From positions 1 through 64,000 of the forward strand of contig NZ_OY288122.1 of the NCBI RefSeq assembly GCF_958439165.1: a stretch of DNA of 64,000 nucleotides, read 5' to 3'. Below are positions 7,580-15,899 of this stretch, in pieces (position 1 is the first letter of the stretch; each line of letters opens with the position of its first letter). The stretch comes from an uncultured Hydrogenophaga sp. GTDB lineage: Bacteria > Pseudomonadota > Gammaproteobacteria > Burkholderiales > Burkholderiaceae_C. The notes under the pieces were generated by a model, which was not told the DNA's origin, made no database searches, and worked only from the letters and a program-made list of their open reading frames with translations. A program made the position numbers and the translations under genes.

Positions 7580-9304
7580 ATGAACAAGAGCCACACAGCA
7601 GGGCCGGATCAGGCCAGCCGCAGCGCCACCGGCATGAGCCGGCGCGACTCGCTCAAGCTGGGCGCCGCCAGCGCCGTGGCCGCCGGCCTGGGTCTGGCAC
7701 CCAGCCAGCAGGCCCAGGCAGAAGACGTGCCGCCCGGCCCGCCCACCGCGCCCTGGACCATGCCACTGACGGTGATGCAGCCCAAGAAGACGGTGCCATC
7801 GCTCAACCCGCCGCCCACCCGGGAAGCCGGACCGAAGGAAGCCGGCCGCGCGCCGCACCAGATCTGGGGCGAGCCGCCGCACGCGCTCTACCGGATCGTG
7901 GTCAAGGAGGGCAAGCACTCGTTCCACCCCAGCCTGCCGACGCAGACCATCCGCGGTTACGACGGCACCTTCCCCGGCCCCTGCATCGTCTCGCGTTACG
8001 ACGAGGCCGCCCTGGTGCGTTTCGTGAACCAGATAGACCCGTATGCGGTCGGCTTCGGCTCGCCCGAGATCTCGGTGCACCTGCACAACCTGCACTGCGC
8101 GTCCGAGAGCGACGGTTTCGCCGGTGACTATTGGGGCACCTTGCGCCATGGCCCGGGCCTGACCCGCGCCGGCAACTACAAGGACCATCTGTTCATGAAC
8201 TACTACGCCGGGTTCTCGACCGACCCCAAGGGCGTGGGAGACCCGCGCGAAGCGCTGGGCACCCTGTGGTTCCACGACCACCGCATGGACTACACCGAGC
8301 AGAACGTGTACCGCGGCATGATCGGCTCGTACCTGCTGTTCGACGACATCGACTCGGGTGACGAGAACGACCCCAACCCCCAGGCCCTGCGCCTGCCCAG
8401 CGGTGTCGGCACCTTCGACCAGGTGCTCATGATCTCCGACGTCCAGTTCGACGCCAGCGGCAACATGGTGTTCAACCCGATGTCCGAGAACAAGGGCCAT
8501 CTGGGCAACAAGATCACGGTCAACGGCAAGATCCAGCCGTACTTCCGGGTGCAGCGCCGCAAGTACCGCTTCCGCTTCGTCGACGCCAGCGTCGCCCGCT
8601 TCTACGAGTTCTACCTCATGAACGGGACCAACTCGGAAGACTTCCAGTACATCGCCAACGACGGCAACCTGCTCGAAGCCCCGCTGACCATGAACCGCGT
8701 TCGGCTGGCCCCGGGCGAGCGCAGCGACATCGTGATCGATTTCAGCAAGTACCCGCTGGGCACCAAGCTGGTTCTGGTGAACCGCCTGGCCATGAAGGAC
8801 GGTCGCGGCCCCGAGGGCCTGGTGGCCCGGGGCACCGAGGTGTTGCGGTTCGACGTGGCGTCCAACCCCACCGCCCCGGACAACAGCCGGGTGCCCGAGC
8901 GCCTGCGCGAGCAGCCCCCGATCGACCTGAGCCAGGTGACCAAGCGCCGCTTCTGGGAGTTCGACAAGAAAAACTCGATGTGGGCGGTCAACAGCGAACT
9001 GTTCGACGTCGAGAAGCCGGCAGCGGTCATTCCCAAGGGCAGCACCGAGATCTGGACGCTGCAGGGCCACGGCAGCTGGTTCCACCCCATCCACATCCAC
9101 ATGGAGGAGTTCCGCATCCTCTCGCGCAACGGCAAGGCACCGCCACCGCACGAGCGCGGCCGCAAGGACGTGGTGGCACTGGCACCGGACGAACGCGTGG
9201 AAGTGCTGATCAAGTTCCGCGACTTCACCGGCAAGTACGTCATGCACTGCCACAACCTCTCGCACGAGGATCACGCCATGATGATCCGGTTCGACGTGGT
9301 CTGA
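7580..9304 (+). CDS. Tat-exported multicopper oxidase (CotA/laccase-like)
   Basis: This 574 aa protein is a periplasmic or exported copper oxidase that couples one-electron oxidation of a substrate to reduction of O2 to water. Start 7580 is chosen because GGGAG lies 9 bases upstream. A Tat signal is clear: SRRDSLK near residues 20-26, then a weakly hydrophobic stretch. All copper ligands are present: HLH (167-169), HDH (232-234), HPIHIH in the third cupredoxin domain, and HCH at 556-558 with H562 and axial M567. The HLHN and WFHDH forms resemble CotA and bilirubin oxidases. Candidate roles are copper detoxification or metal or phenol oxidation; the substrate cannot be read from sequence. It forms a two-gene unit with the SCO gene. 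Confidence 0.9.
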   Translation: MNKSHTAGPDQASRSATGMSRRDSLKLGAASAVAAGLGLAPSQQAQAEDVPPGPPTAPWTMPLTVMQPKKTVPSLNPPPTREAGPKEAGRAPHQIWGEPPHALYRIVVKEGKHSFHPSLPTQTIRGYDGTFPGPCIVSRYDEAALVRFVNQIDPYAVGFGSPEISVHLHNLHCASESDGFAGDYWGTLRHGPGLTRAGNYKDHLFMNYYAGFSTDPKGVGDPREALGTLWFHDHRMDYTEQNVYRGMIGSYLLFDDIDSGDENDPNPQALRLPSGVGTFDQVLMISDVQFDASGNMVFNPMSENKGHLGNKITVNGKIQPYFRVQRRKYRFRFVDASVARFYEFYLMNGTNSEDFQYIANDGNLLEAPLTMNRVRLAPGERSDIVIDFSKYPLGTKLVLVNRLAMKDGRGPEGLVARGTEVLRFDVASNPTAPDNSRVPERLREQPPIDLSQVTKRRFWEFDKKNSMWAVNSELFDVEKPAAVIPKGSTEIWTLQGHGSWFHPIHIHMEEFRILSRNGKAPPPHERGRKDVVALAPDERVEVLIKFRDFTGKYVMHCHNLSHEDHAMMIRFDVV

Positions 9305-9331
9305 AGCCCCCACCGATTCAGGAGCACCCAC

Positions 9332-9919
9332 ATGAACAGCAAACGCAACCTGCTTCGACTGGCCGGCACCGCCCTGCTGGCACCCGTGACCGCCCAGGCC
9401 GCCCTGCCCTCGCTGCGCCGGCGCAGCAGCATGGCCGACTACTTCCCCAACGTAACGCTGGAAACGCACGATGGCCGCAAGGTGAAGTTCTACGACGACC
9501 TCATCCGCGACAAGCTGGTGGCCTTCAACATGATGTATTCCATCTGCGAAGGCATCTGCCCGAAGAACACCGCCAACCTGCGGCAGGTTCATGAAGAGCT
9601 CGGCTCGCGGGTGGGCCGGGACATCTTCCTGTACTCCATCACGCTGCGTCCGGAGTTCGACAACGCTGCGGCCCTGCGCGACTACGTGCGCCACTACAAC
9701 ATCCAGCCCGGCTGGACCTTCCTCACCGGCCGCCGGCAGGATGTGGAGCGGGTGCGTGTGGCACTGGGCTTCGTGGGCGACGACGCCAAGACCGACGCCG
9801 ACATCACCCAGCACACCGGCATGCTGCGCATCGGCAACGACCGCCTGGACCGCTGGACCATGACGCCGGCCCTGGGCACGCACCGCCAGATCAAGCGCAC
9901 CATCCTCGAGCTGACCTGA
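9332..9919 (+). CDS. SCO1/SenC/PrrC-family copper chaperone or thiol-redox protein
   Basis: The 195 aa product has an N-terminal signal-like segment (residues 1-24, ending AQA) and a thioredoxin-like fold. The SCO copper site CxxxCP is present as C72-EGI-C76-P, and the third ligand His is likely H161 (QHTGML). SCO proteins deliver copper to cuproenzymes such as the CuA centre of cytochrome oxidase or keep cysteines reduced. Starting 27 bases after the multicopper oxidase and with a GGAG-type ribosome site, it is probably co-transcribed and may help load copper into that enzyme (inference). Confidence 0.88.
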   Translation: MNSKRNLLRLAGTALLAPVTAQAALPSLRRRSSMADYFPNVTLETHDGRKVKFYDDLIRDKLVAFNMMYSICEGICPKNTANLRQVHEELGSRVGRDIFLYSITLRPEFDNAAALRDYVRHYNIQPGWTFLTGRRQDVERVRVALGFVGDDAKTDADITQHTGMLRIGNDRLDRWTMTPALGTHRQIKRTILELT

Positions 9920-9921
9920 AG

Positions 9922-9936
9922 CCCCGGGAACCGGGG
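9922..9936 (+). terminator. Short GC hairpin after the SCO gene, weak terminator candidate
   Basis: CCCCGG-GAA-CCGGGG three bases after the SCO stop, followed by TTCGTC rather than a true T run. It may slow or end transcription before gspF. Confidence 0.35.
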
Positions 9937-9966
9937 TTCGTCATGCGGCCGCGCTAACATGAACGG

Positions 9967-11187
9967 ATGCCCGCCTACTCCTTCGAAGCCCTGGACGAAC
10001 AGGGCAACACCCGCAGCGGCCTGATCGACGCCGACACCGCCCGGGCAGCCCGTGCGCTGCTGCGCGCGCGCGCGCTGGTGCCGCTGGCGGTGGAGCCGGC
10101 CAAAGCCGCCCCGGAAGGGGCACAGTCCAGCCGGCCGGCACGCGGCCGTCGGGTGTTCAATGCCTCGGGGCTGGCGGTCTGGACACGCCAGCTGGCCGGG
10201 CTGGTCGGGGCCGGTCTGCCCCTGGAACGCGCCCTGGCCGCCCTCGGCGACGAGGCCGAGGATCCGGGCCAGCAGCGCCTGGTGGCGGTGCTGCGGTCCG
10301 AGGTGAACGGCGGCGCCTCGTTTGCCCGCAGCCTGTCGGACCACCCGAGGGAGTTTTCAGCCTCGTACTGCGCGGTCATTGCTGCCGGCGAACAGAGCGG
10401 TCAGCTGGCCGCCGTTCTGGACCGTCTGGCCGACGACCTGGAAGCACGCGAAGCGCTGCGCAACAAGCTGATCGCAGCATCCCTGTATCCGGCCATCGTC
10501 ACGCTGGTGGCGGTGGTCATCGTCATCTTCCTGGTGGCCTATGTGGTACCCCAGGTGGCCAGCGTGTTCGAGGGCAGCCAGCGCGCCCTGCCGCTGCTGA
10601 CCGTGGTCATGCTGGGGGTCAGCGGTTTCGTGCGCAGCTGGGGCTGGCTGATGCTGGCCCTGCTGGTCCTGTCGACCATCGGCCTGCAGCTGGCCCGACG
10701 CCAGCCCGCCCTGCGGCTGCGCATGGACCAGGCGTGGCTGCGGCTGCCGCTGGCCGGGCGCATCGCCCGGGGTTACAACGCGGCCCGCTTTGCGGCCACC
10801 CTGGCCATGCTGGCCGGCGCGGGTGTGCCCATCCTGCGGGCCCTGCAGACCGCCGCCGAAACCCTGCACAACCAGGCGCTGCGCGCCGACGCGCTGGCCG
10901 CTCTGGTGCTGGTCCGCGAGGGCGCGCCGCTGGCCTCGGCCCTGGCCAGCCAGAGCCGTTTCCCGCCGCTGCTGGTGCTGTTCGCCCGCCTGGGCGAACA
11001 GACCGGCGACCTCCCGGCCATGCTGCAGCGCGCAGCCGACCAGCTGGGCTCCGAGGTGCAGCGCCGCTCGCTCAACATAGCCACGCTGCTGGAGCCCCTG
11101 CTGATCGTGGGCATGGGCCTGATCGTGATGCTCATCGTGCTGGCGGTGCTCATGCCCATCATCCAGCTCAACCAACTTGTGACCTGA
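9967..11187 (+). CDS. gspF: Type II secretion inner-membrane platform protein GspF
   Basis: GspF (406 aa) is the polytopic membrane core on which GspE acts. It has the duplicated T2SSF cytoplasmic helical domains (first about residues 70-190, with LAGLVGAGLPLERAL; second about 270-390, with LAMLAGAGVPILRAL) and three membrane helices (near 175-195, 220-240 and 370-400). It is separated from gspE by about 2.8 kb carrying two copper genes. The ATG at 9967 has no strong ribosome site; an ATG eight bases upstream is out of frame. The 5'-nucleotidase follows after six bases, so gspF probably heads a new transcription unit. Confidence 0.95.
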   Translation: MPAYSFEALDEQGNTRSGLIDADTARAARALLRARALVPLAVEPAKAAPEGAQSSRPARGRRVFNASGLAVWTRQLAGLVGAGLPLERALAALGDEAEDPGQQRLVAVLRSEVNGGASFARSLSDHPREFSASYCAVIAAGEQSGQLAAVLDRLADDLEAREALRNKLIAASLYPAIVTLVAVVIVIFLVAYVVPQVASVFEGSQRALPLLTVVMLGVSGFVRSWGWLMLALLVLSTIGLQLARRQPALRLRMDQAWLRLPLAGRIARGYNAARFAATLAMLAGAGVPILRALQTAAETLHNQALRADALAALVLVREGAPLASALASQSRFPPLLVLFARLGEQTGDLPAMLQRAADQLGSEVQRRSLNIATLLEPLLIVGMGLIVMLIVLAVLMPIIQLNQLVT

Positions 11188-11193
11188 ACTCCC

Positions 11194-12090
11194 ATGGGCG
11201 TGACGCTGGACGGCAAACTGGTGGTGGCGATCTCCTCGCGCGCCCTGTTCGACTTTGAAGCCGAGAACCACCTGTTCGAGAAGGGCGACGACCGCGCCTA
11301 CATGCGACTGCAGCTGGAGAAGCTGGACGAGCCGGCCCACCCCGGCGTGGCGTTCTCGCTGATCCGCAAGCTGCTGAGCTTCAACGACGCAGCCAACCAG
11401 CGGGTCGAGGTGGTCATGCTCTCGCGCAACGACCCGGTCTCGGGCCTGCGGGTGTTCCGCTCGGTGAAGGACCACGACCTGCAGGTGCAGCGCGGCGTGT
11501 TCACCCGCGGCCGCGACCCGTGGCGCTACCTGGCACCGCTCAAGGCCAACCTGTTCCTGTCGGCCAATGCGGCCGATGTGCGCGCGGCCCTGAACATGGG
11601 CTTCCCGGCCGCCACCGTGGCCACCCACTCGGCCCGGGCACCCAACAATTACCCCAACGAGGTGCGCATCGCCTTCGACGGCGACGCGGTGCTGTTCTCG
11701 GACGAGGCCGAACAGGTCTACCAGGCCCAGGGCCTGCCGGCGTTCCAGCTGCACGAATCGGCCAAGGCCGGCCAGCCGCTGCCGGGCGGGCCGTTCAAGC
11801 CGCTGCTTGAAGCCCTGCAGCGCCTGCAGCAGGAAGGCACGCCGCACATGCGCATCCGCACCGCGCTGGTGACCGCCCGCAGCGCCCCGGCCCACGAGCG
11901 CGCCATCCGCACCCTGATGGACTGGAACATCGAGGTCGACGAGGCCATGTTCCTGGGCGGCATGGACAAGGGCGAATTCCTGCGGGCGTTCGAACCCGAC
12001 TTCTTCTTCGACGATCAGACCGGTCACATCGAATCGGCCGCCCGCCATGTGCCCGCCGGGCATGTGGCCAGCGGCATCGCCAACAACTGA
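11194..12090 (+). CDS. Cytosolic 5'-nucleotidase family protein
   Basis: This 298 aa protein resembles the cytosolic 5'-nucleotidase (NT5C1-like) family of HAD-type phosphatases that remove phosphate from nucleoside monophosphates. Family-like features are the start VVAISSRALFDFE (which replaces the usual HAD DxD), ANLFLSANAADV, VRIAFDGDAVLFSDE with the acidic catalytic-type DGD motif, and FFDDQTGHIE near the C terminus. It is soluble with no signal peptide. It begins six bases after gspF and ends six bases before the ABC transporter gene, so the three probably share an mRNA, though no functional link to secretion is known. Confidence 0.8.
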   Translation: MGVTLDGKLVVAISSRALFDFEAENHLFEKGDDRAYMRLQLEKLDEPAHPGVAFSLIRKLLSFNDAANQRVEVVMLSRNDPVSGLRVFRSVKDHDLQVQRGVFTRGRDPWRYLAPLKANLFLSANAADVRAALNMGFPAATVATHSARAPNNYPNEVRIAFDGDAVLFSDEAEQVYQAQGLPAFQLHESAKAGQPLPGGPFKPLLEALQRLQQEGTPHMRIRTALVTARSAPAHERAIRTLMDWNIEVDEAMFLGGMDKGEFLRAFEPDFFFDDQTGHIESAARHVPAGHVASGIANN

Positions 12091-12096
12091 GGTCTC

Positions 12097-13908
12097 ATGA
12101 CAGACACCCCGTCCGTGAAGATGTCGCGCTGGCAGGCGTTCCGCGAATTCGCCGGCAAGGTCGCCCGCCTGACGGCGCCGTATTTCAGCTCCGAAGAAAA
12201 GTGGAAGGCCCGGGGCCTGCTGGCTGCCATCGTGGCGCTCAACCTGGGCGCGGTCTACATGCTGGTGCTGATCAACGAGTGGAACCGGGTGTTCTACGAC
12301 GCGCTGCAGAACAAGGACGCCGAGGTCTTCTGGCGCGAGCTGGGCCGGTTCACCTACCTCGCCTTCGGCTTCATCCTGGTGGCCGTCTACCGGTTCTACC
12401 TGACCCAGCTGCTGGAGATGCGCTGGCGTGCCTGGATGACCAGCCACTACATGGACCGCTGGCTCGGCCACCAGGCCTTCTACCAGCTCGAACTGCAACG
12501 CCACGCCCGCGGCACCGACGCTCCGCCGGACAACCCGGACCAGCGCATTGCAGAAGACATGAACCTGTTCACCAGCTACTCGGTGAGCCTGTCCATGGGC
12601 CTGCTCAATGCGGTGGTCACGCTGCTGAGCTTCGTGGGCATCCTGTGGTCGCTCTCGGGCAGCTTTGCCTTCAACTTCCAGGGCCAGACCTGGGACATCC
12701 CCGGCTTCATGGTCTGGATGGCGGTGGTCTATTGCGTGCTCGGCAGCGTGGCCACGCACTACATCGGCCGGCCGCAGATCGGGCTGAACTTCCGCCAGCA
12801 ACGGTTCGAGGCCGACTTCCGCCACCACCTGGTGCGGGTGCGCGAGTACAGCGAATCGATCGCCCTGGACCGCGGCGAACCGGTGGAACGGCGCCACCTG
12901 GGCCAGCGCTTCCAGGCGGTGCTGGGCAACTACCTGCAGCTGATCAACGCGCAGAAACGGCTGACCTGGTTCACCGTGGGCTTCGGCCAGGCGGCGGTGG
13001 TGTTCCCCTTCATCGTGGCGGCACCGCGCTTTTTCAGCGGCGCCATCCAGCTGGGCGAGCTGATCCAGATCGCGTCGGCCTTCGGGCGGGTGCAGGACGC
13101 GCTGTCGTGGTTCGTGGACAACTACAGCAGCCTGGCGGCCTGGCGCGCCACCACCGACCGCATCACCAGCTTCGAGGAGAGCTTCCAGTCCCTGGCGGCA
13201 GCTCCGGCAGACGAACCGTCGGCAGCGGCCGCCGGCACGGAAGGCGGCCGGGCGGACGCGCTGTCCATCGACCGCCTGGACCTGGCTCTGCCCGGCGGCG
13301 TGGCCCTGCTGGGTGCGACCGGCCTGAGCCTTCGCCCTGGCGACCGGGTGCTGCTGCAGGGTCCTTCGGGCAGCGGCAAGTCCACGCTGTTTCGGGGGCT
13401 GGCCGGCATCTGGCCCTGGGCGCAGCGCCAGCTGCAGTTGCCGGCCGACTTTGCGTCACGGGCCATGTTCCTGCCGCAGCGGCCGTACTTCCCCACCGGC
13501 CCGCTGCGCGACGCCCTGGCCTACCCCGAACCCGCCGAGCGCTACACCGACGAACAGCTGCGCCAGGCGCTGGCCGAAGCCCTGCTGCCGGAACTCGGCA
13601 CCCGGCTGGACGAGACCGACAGCTGGGGTCAGAAGCTCTCGGGCGGAGAACAGCAGCGCCTGGCCGCCGCCCGCGCCCTGCTCAAGCAGCCACGCTGGCT
13701 GTTCGTGGACGAAGCCACCAGCGCCCTCGACCCGGCCGCCGAGGCCGCCCTGTACGAACGGCTGCAGGCGCTGGTCAAGGCGCAGCATGGCGCGCTGATC
13801 TCCATTGCCCACCGCCCCGCCGTGGCCGCCTTTCACAACCGGCAGTGGACGCTGGTGCCGGGCGATGGCGCCGAGGGCTCGCCGCGTTACCGGGTGGTGT
13901 CGGCGTAA
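12097..13908 (+). CDS. SbmA/BacA-like ABC transporter with fused permease and ATPase
   Basis: The 603 aa protein joins an ABC_membrane_2-type permease (about residues 1-350, several hydrophobic helices, with the conserved WRVFYDALQ-like segment WNRVFYDALQNKD) to a nucleotide-binding domain. The ATPase part shows Walker A GPSGSGKST near 422-430, signature LSGGEQQRLA near 514, and Walker B LFVDEATSALD near 535. This family (YddA, BacA-like) imports or moves peptides, vitamin B12 or long-chain acids in different bacteria; the substrate is unknown here. The end overlaps the convergent queC by 22 bases. Confidence 0.88.
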   Translation: MTDTPSVKMSRWQAFREFAGKVARLTAPYFSSEEKWKARGLLAAIVALNLGAVYMLVLINEWNRVFYDALQNKDAEVFWRELGRFTYLAFGFILVAVYRFYLTQLLEMRWRAWMTSHYMDRWLGHQAFYQLELQRHARGTDAPPDNPDQRIAEDMNLFTSYSVSLSMGLLNAVVTLLSFVGILWSLSGSFAFNFQGQTWDIPGFMVWMAVVYCVLGSVATHYIGRPQIGLNFRQQRFEADFRHHLVRVREYSESIALDRGEPVERRHLGQRFQAVLGNYLQLINAQKRLTWFTVGFGQAAVVFPFIVAAPRFFSGAIQLGELIQIASAFGRVQDALSWFVDNYSSLAAWRATTDRITSFEESFQSLAAAPADEPSAAAAGTEGGRADALSIDRLDLALPGGVALLGATGLSLRPGDRVLLQGPSGSGKSTLFRGLAGIWPWAQRQLQLPADFASRAMFLPQRPYFPTGPLRDALAYPEPAERYTDEQLRQALAEALLPELGTRLDETDSWGQKLSGGEQQRLAAARALLKQPRWLFVDEATSALDPAAEAALYERLQALVKAQHGALISIAHRPAVAAFHNRQWTLVPGDGAEGSPRYRVVSA

Positions 13909-14615
13909 GCCGCCCAGCCCCGGGCGCGCAGCTCGCAGGCCGGGCAGCTGCCGCAGCCCCAGCCCCAGTCGTGCCGGTGGGTGCGATCGCCCAGGTAGCA
14001 GGTGTGGCTGTGCTCGACGATCAGGTCCACCAGATCCTTCCCGCCCAGCTGCTCGGCCATGCGCCAGGTGTCGGCCTTGTCGATCCACATCAGTGGCGTG
14101 TCGATCAGGAAGCGGTGGTCCATGCCCAGCGTGAGCGCCACCTGCAGGGCCTTCATGGTGTCGTCGCGGCAGTCGGGGTAGCCCGAAAAATCGGTCTCGC
14201 AGACACCGGTCACCAGCACCGTCATGCCGCGCCGGTAGGCCAGGGCGGCCGCGAGCGTCAGGAACAGCAGGTTGCGCCCCGGCACGAAGGTGTTGGGCAG
14301 GCCGCTGGCCTCCATGCGGAAGGCCATGTCGCGGGTGAGCGAGGTGTCGGACACCGCGCCCAGCACGGCCAGGTCGAGCACATGGTCGTCACCCAGGCGG
14401 GTGGCCCACTGCGGGAAACGTTCGCGCAGCTCGCGCAGCACGTTCAGGCGGGCCTGCAGCTCCACATGGTGGCGCTGCCCGTAGTCGAAACCCAGGGTCT
14501 CGACATGCTCGAAACGCGCCAGCGCGTGGGCGAGGCAGGTGGTGGAATCCTGGCCGCCGGAAAACAGGACCAGGGCGCGCCGGTGCACGGGCGCAGAAGA
14601 AGAAGCTTGTGCCAT
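13887..14615 (-). CDS. queC: 7-cyano-7-deazaguanine synthase QueC
   Basis: QueC (242 aa) converts 7-carboxy-7-deazaguanine to preQ0 with ATP and ammonia, a step in queuosine tRNA modification. The PP-loop SGGQDS is at residues 19-24. Typical later motifs are FVPGRNLLFL, VCETDFSGYPDCR and the zinc cysteines at the end (CYLGD, then CGSCPAC). The ATG at 14615 is the first codon that gives the normal length. It lies 38 bases behind the HDOD gene on the same strand and may be carried at the tail of the flagellar operon. The 3' end overlaps the convergent ABC transporter gene. Confidence 0.95.
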   Translation of the reverse strand: MAQASSSAPVHRRALVLFSGGQDSTTCLAHALARFEHVETLGFDYGQRHHVELQARLNVLRELRERFPQWATRLGDDHVLDLAVLGAVSDTSLTRDMAFRMEASGLPNTFVPGRNLLFLTLAAALAYRRGMTVLVTGVCETDFSGYPDCRDDTMKALQVALTLGMDHRFLIDTPLMWIDKADTWRMAEQLGGKDLVDLIVEHSHTCYLGDRTHRHDWGWGCGSCPACELRARGWAAYADTTR

Positions 14616-14653
14616 GGCGCCGATCGTACCGCCGGCCCGCCGCCGGGCCCCGC

Positions 14654-15898
14654 TCAGGTCATGCGTTCCGAGCGCCGCCCGGAATGGCTGTGGCTGGTGG
14701 CCAGCATGCGCAGCAGGCTGCGGTTGGCGGTCTCCAGCGAGATGTCGTGCAGCCGGCAGACGAGGGGCAGGCGCGCGATGTCGGCCGGCTGACCCATGGC
14801 GCGGGCCGTGTCCACCAGCGGGAAGTAGGGGCCGTCGCGCCGCAGCAGGGCGTCGAACACGCGCCCGGGCAGGGGCAGCTTGTTGAGCAGCGTGGCCAGC
14901 GGCTGGTGCAGCAGCCGGCCCAGTTCGCCCATGAGCGCGGTGCTGTAGACCTCGGCCCGCAGCGTGTCGTCGGAACCGGTCATGAGCAGGTGCTGGGCCA
15001 GCCGGGCCTTCATCACCATGGCCAGGCGCACCGGGTGCAGGTCGGGATCGGGTTCGACCTCGGTGATCTGCTCGACCACCCAGCGGCCGAGTTCCCGGAA
15101 GCCCAGCATCATGAGCGCATGGCGCAGGGAGCCGATCTCGCGCCGGTTGCCGTAAGCCGCTGAATTCACCAGCAGCAGGATGCGATAGACCAGCACCGCG
15201 TCCTGGCGCACCAGGCGCTCCAGGCGTTCGATGGAGCAGTCGTCGTCGTCGATGGCCTGCAGCACCGCGTGCAGGATGTCGCGGTCGTAGCTGATCGGGT
15301 GGTGGCGGTGCGCGGCCAGCACATCGTCTTCCGGCCAGCCCACCACGCCATGCACGGCTTGCTGCTCGAACAGATGGTGCAACAGGGTGCGGGTATCGAC
15401 CCCGCCGACGATCAGCCCGGACGGCAGGCGCGCAGCAGGTCGGCCGGGCAGGGCCGGCGTCAGCAGGCGCTGCGCTTCGTCCGCATCCAGGTGGACCAGC
15501 GGTCGGGCATCGACGCTGTCCATGCCCGGTCCGTTCAGTCCGGCCAGGGACGTGCGGCAGACCAGCCGGTGGCCACGGCGCACGGCAATCGAGAGGCGGG
15601 CGGCGGTGTCGGGGCGGCCGAACAGATCGGCCGGCACCTCGATGCAGGTGTTGTGGACCGCATCCACCGCCAGGGTCTGCAGCAGCAGCCGGGGCGATGC
15701 CATCGAGAGGATGAGCGTGGGCGCCTCTTCGGGCCAGTGTTCGCCCAGGAGCTCCATGAAGTGGGCTGCGTCCACGCCGGCAGGCGTGACCGGGTGCAGG
15801 TGCAGCCGGGCCGCGACCAGGTCGCGTTCGGGCCCCCACACCGGCTCGTAGGCCAGGGCCAGACTGTCAAGAACCGACTGGGTTGCGAGCACGGGCAC
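14654..15898 (-). CDS. HDOD-domain signalling protein (possible degenerate EAL-HDOD)
   Basis: The 414 aa protein has a clear HDOD domain over about residues 205-400 (DILHAVLQAI, VYRILLLVNSAAYG, SLRHALMMLGFRELGRWV). The first ~200 residues are in the position of the EAL domain of YuxH/CdgJ-type proteins but lack a recognisable EVLxR or other catalytic motif, so c-di-GMP hydrolysis is not expected. CdgJ-like proteins affect motility. The GTG start (15896-15898) follows the flgL stop in the string TGAGGTG, so translation is coupled to flgL, which argues for a role in flagellar function or control. Confidence 0.82.
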   Translation of the reverse strand: MPVLATQSVLDSLALAYEPVWGPERDLVAARLHLHPVTPAGVDAAHFMELLGEHWPEEAPTLILSMASPRLLLQTLAVDAVHNTCIEVPADLFGRPDTAARLSIAVRRGHRLVCRTSLAGLNGPGMDSVDARPLVHLDADEAQRLLTPALPGRPAARLPSGLIVGGVDTRTLLHHLFEQQAVHGVVGWPEDDVLAAHRHHPISYDRDILHAVLQAIDDDDCSIERLERLVRQDAVLVYRILLLVNSAAYGNRREIGSLRHALMMLGFRELGRWVVEQITEVEPDPDLHPVRLAMVMKARLAQHLLMTGSDDTLRAEVYSTALMGELGRLLHQPLATLLNKLPLPGRVFDALLRRDGPYFPLVDTARAMGQPADIARLPLVCRLHDISLETANRSLLRMLATSHSHSGRRSERMT

Positions 15899-15899
15899 C

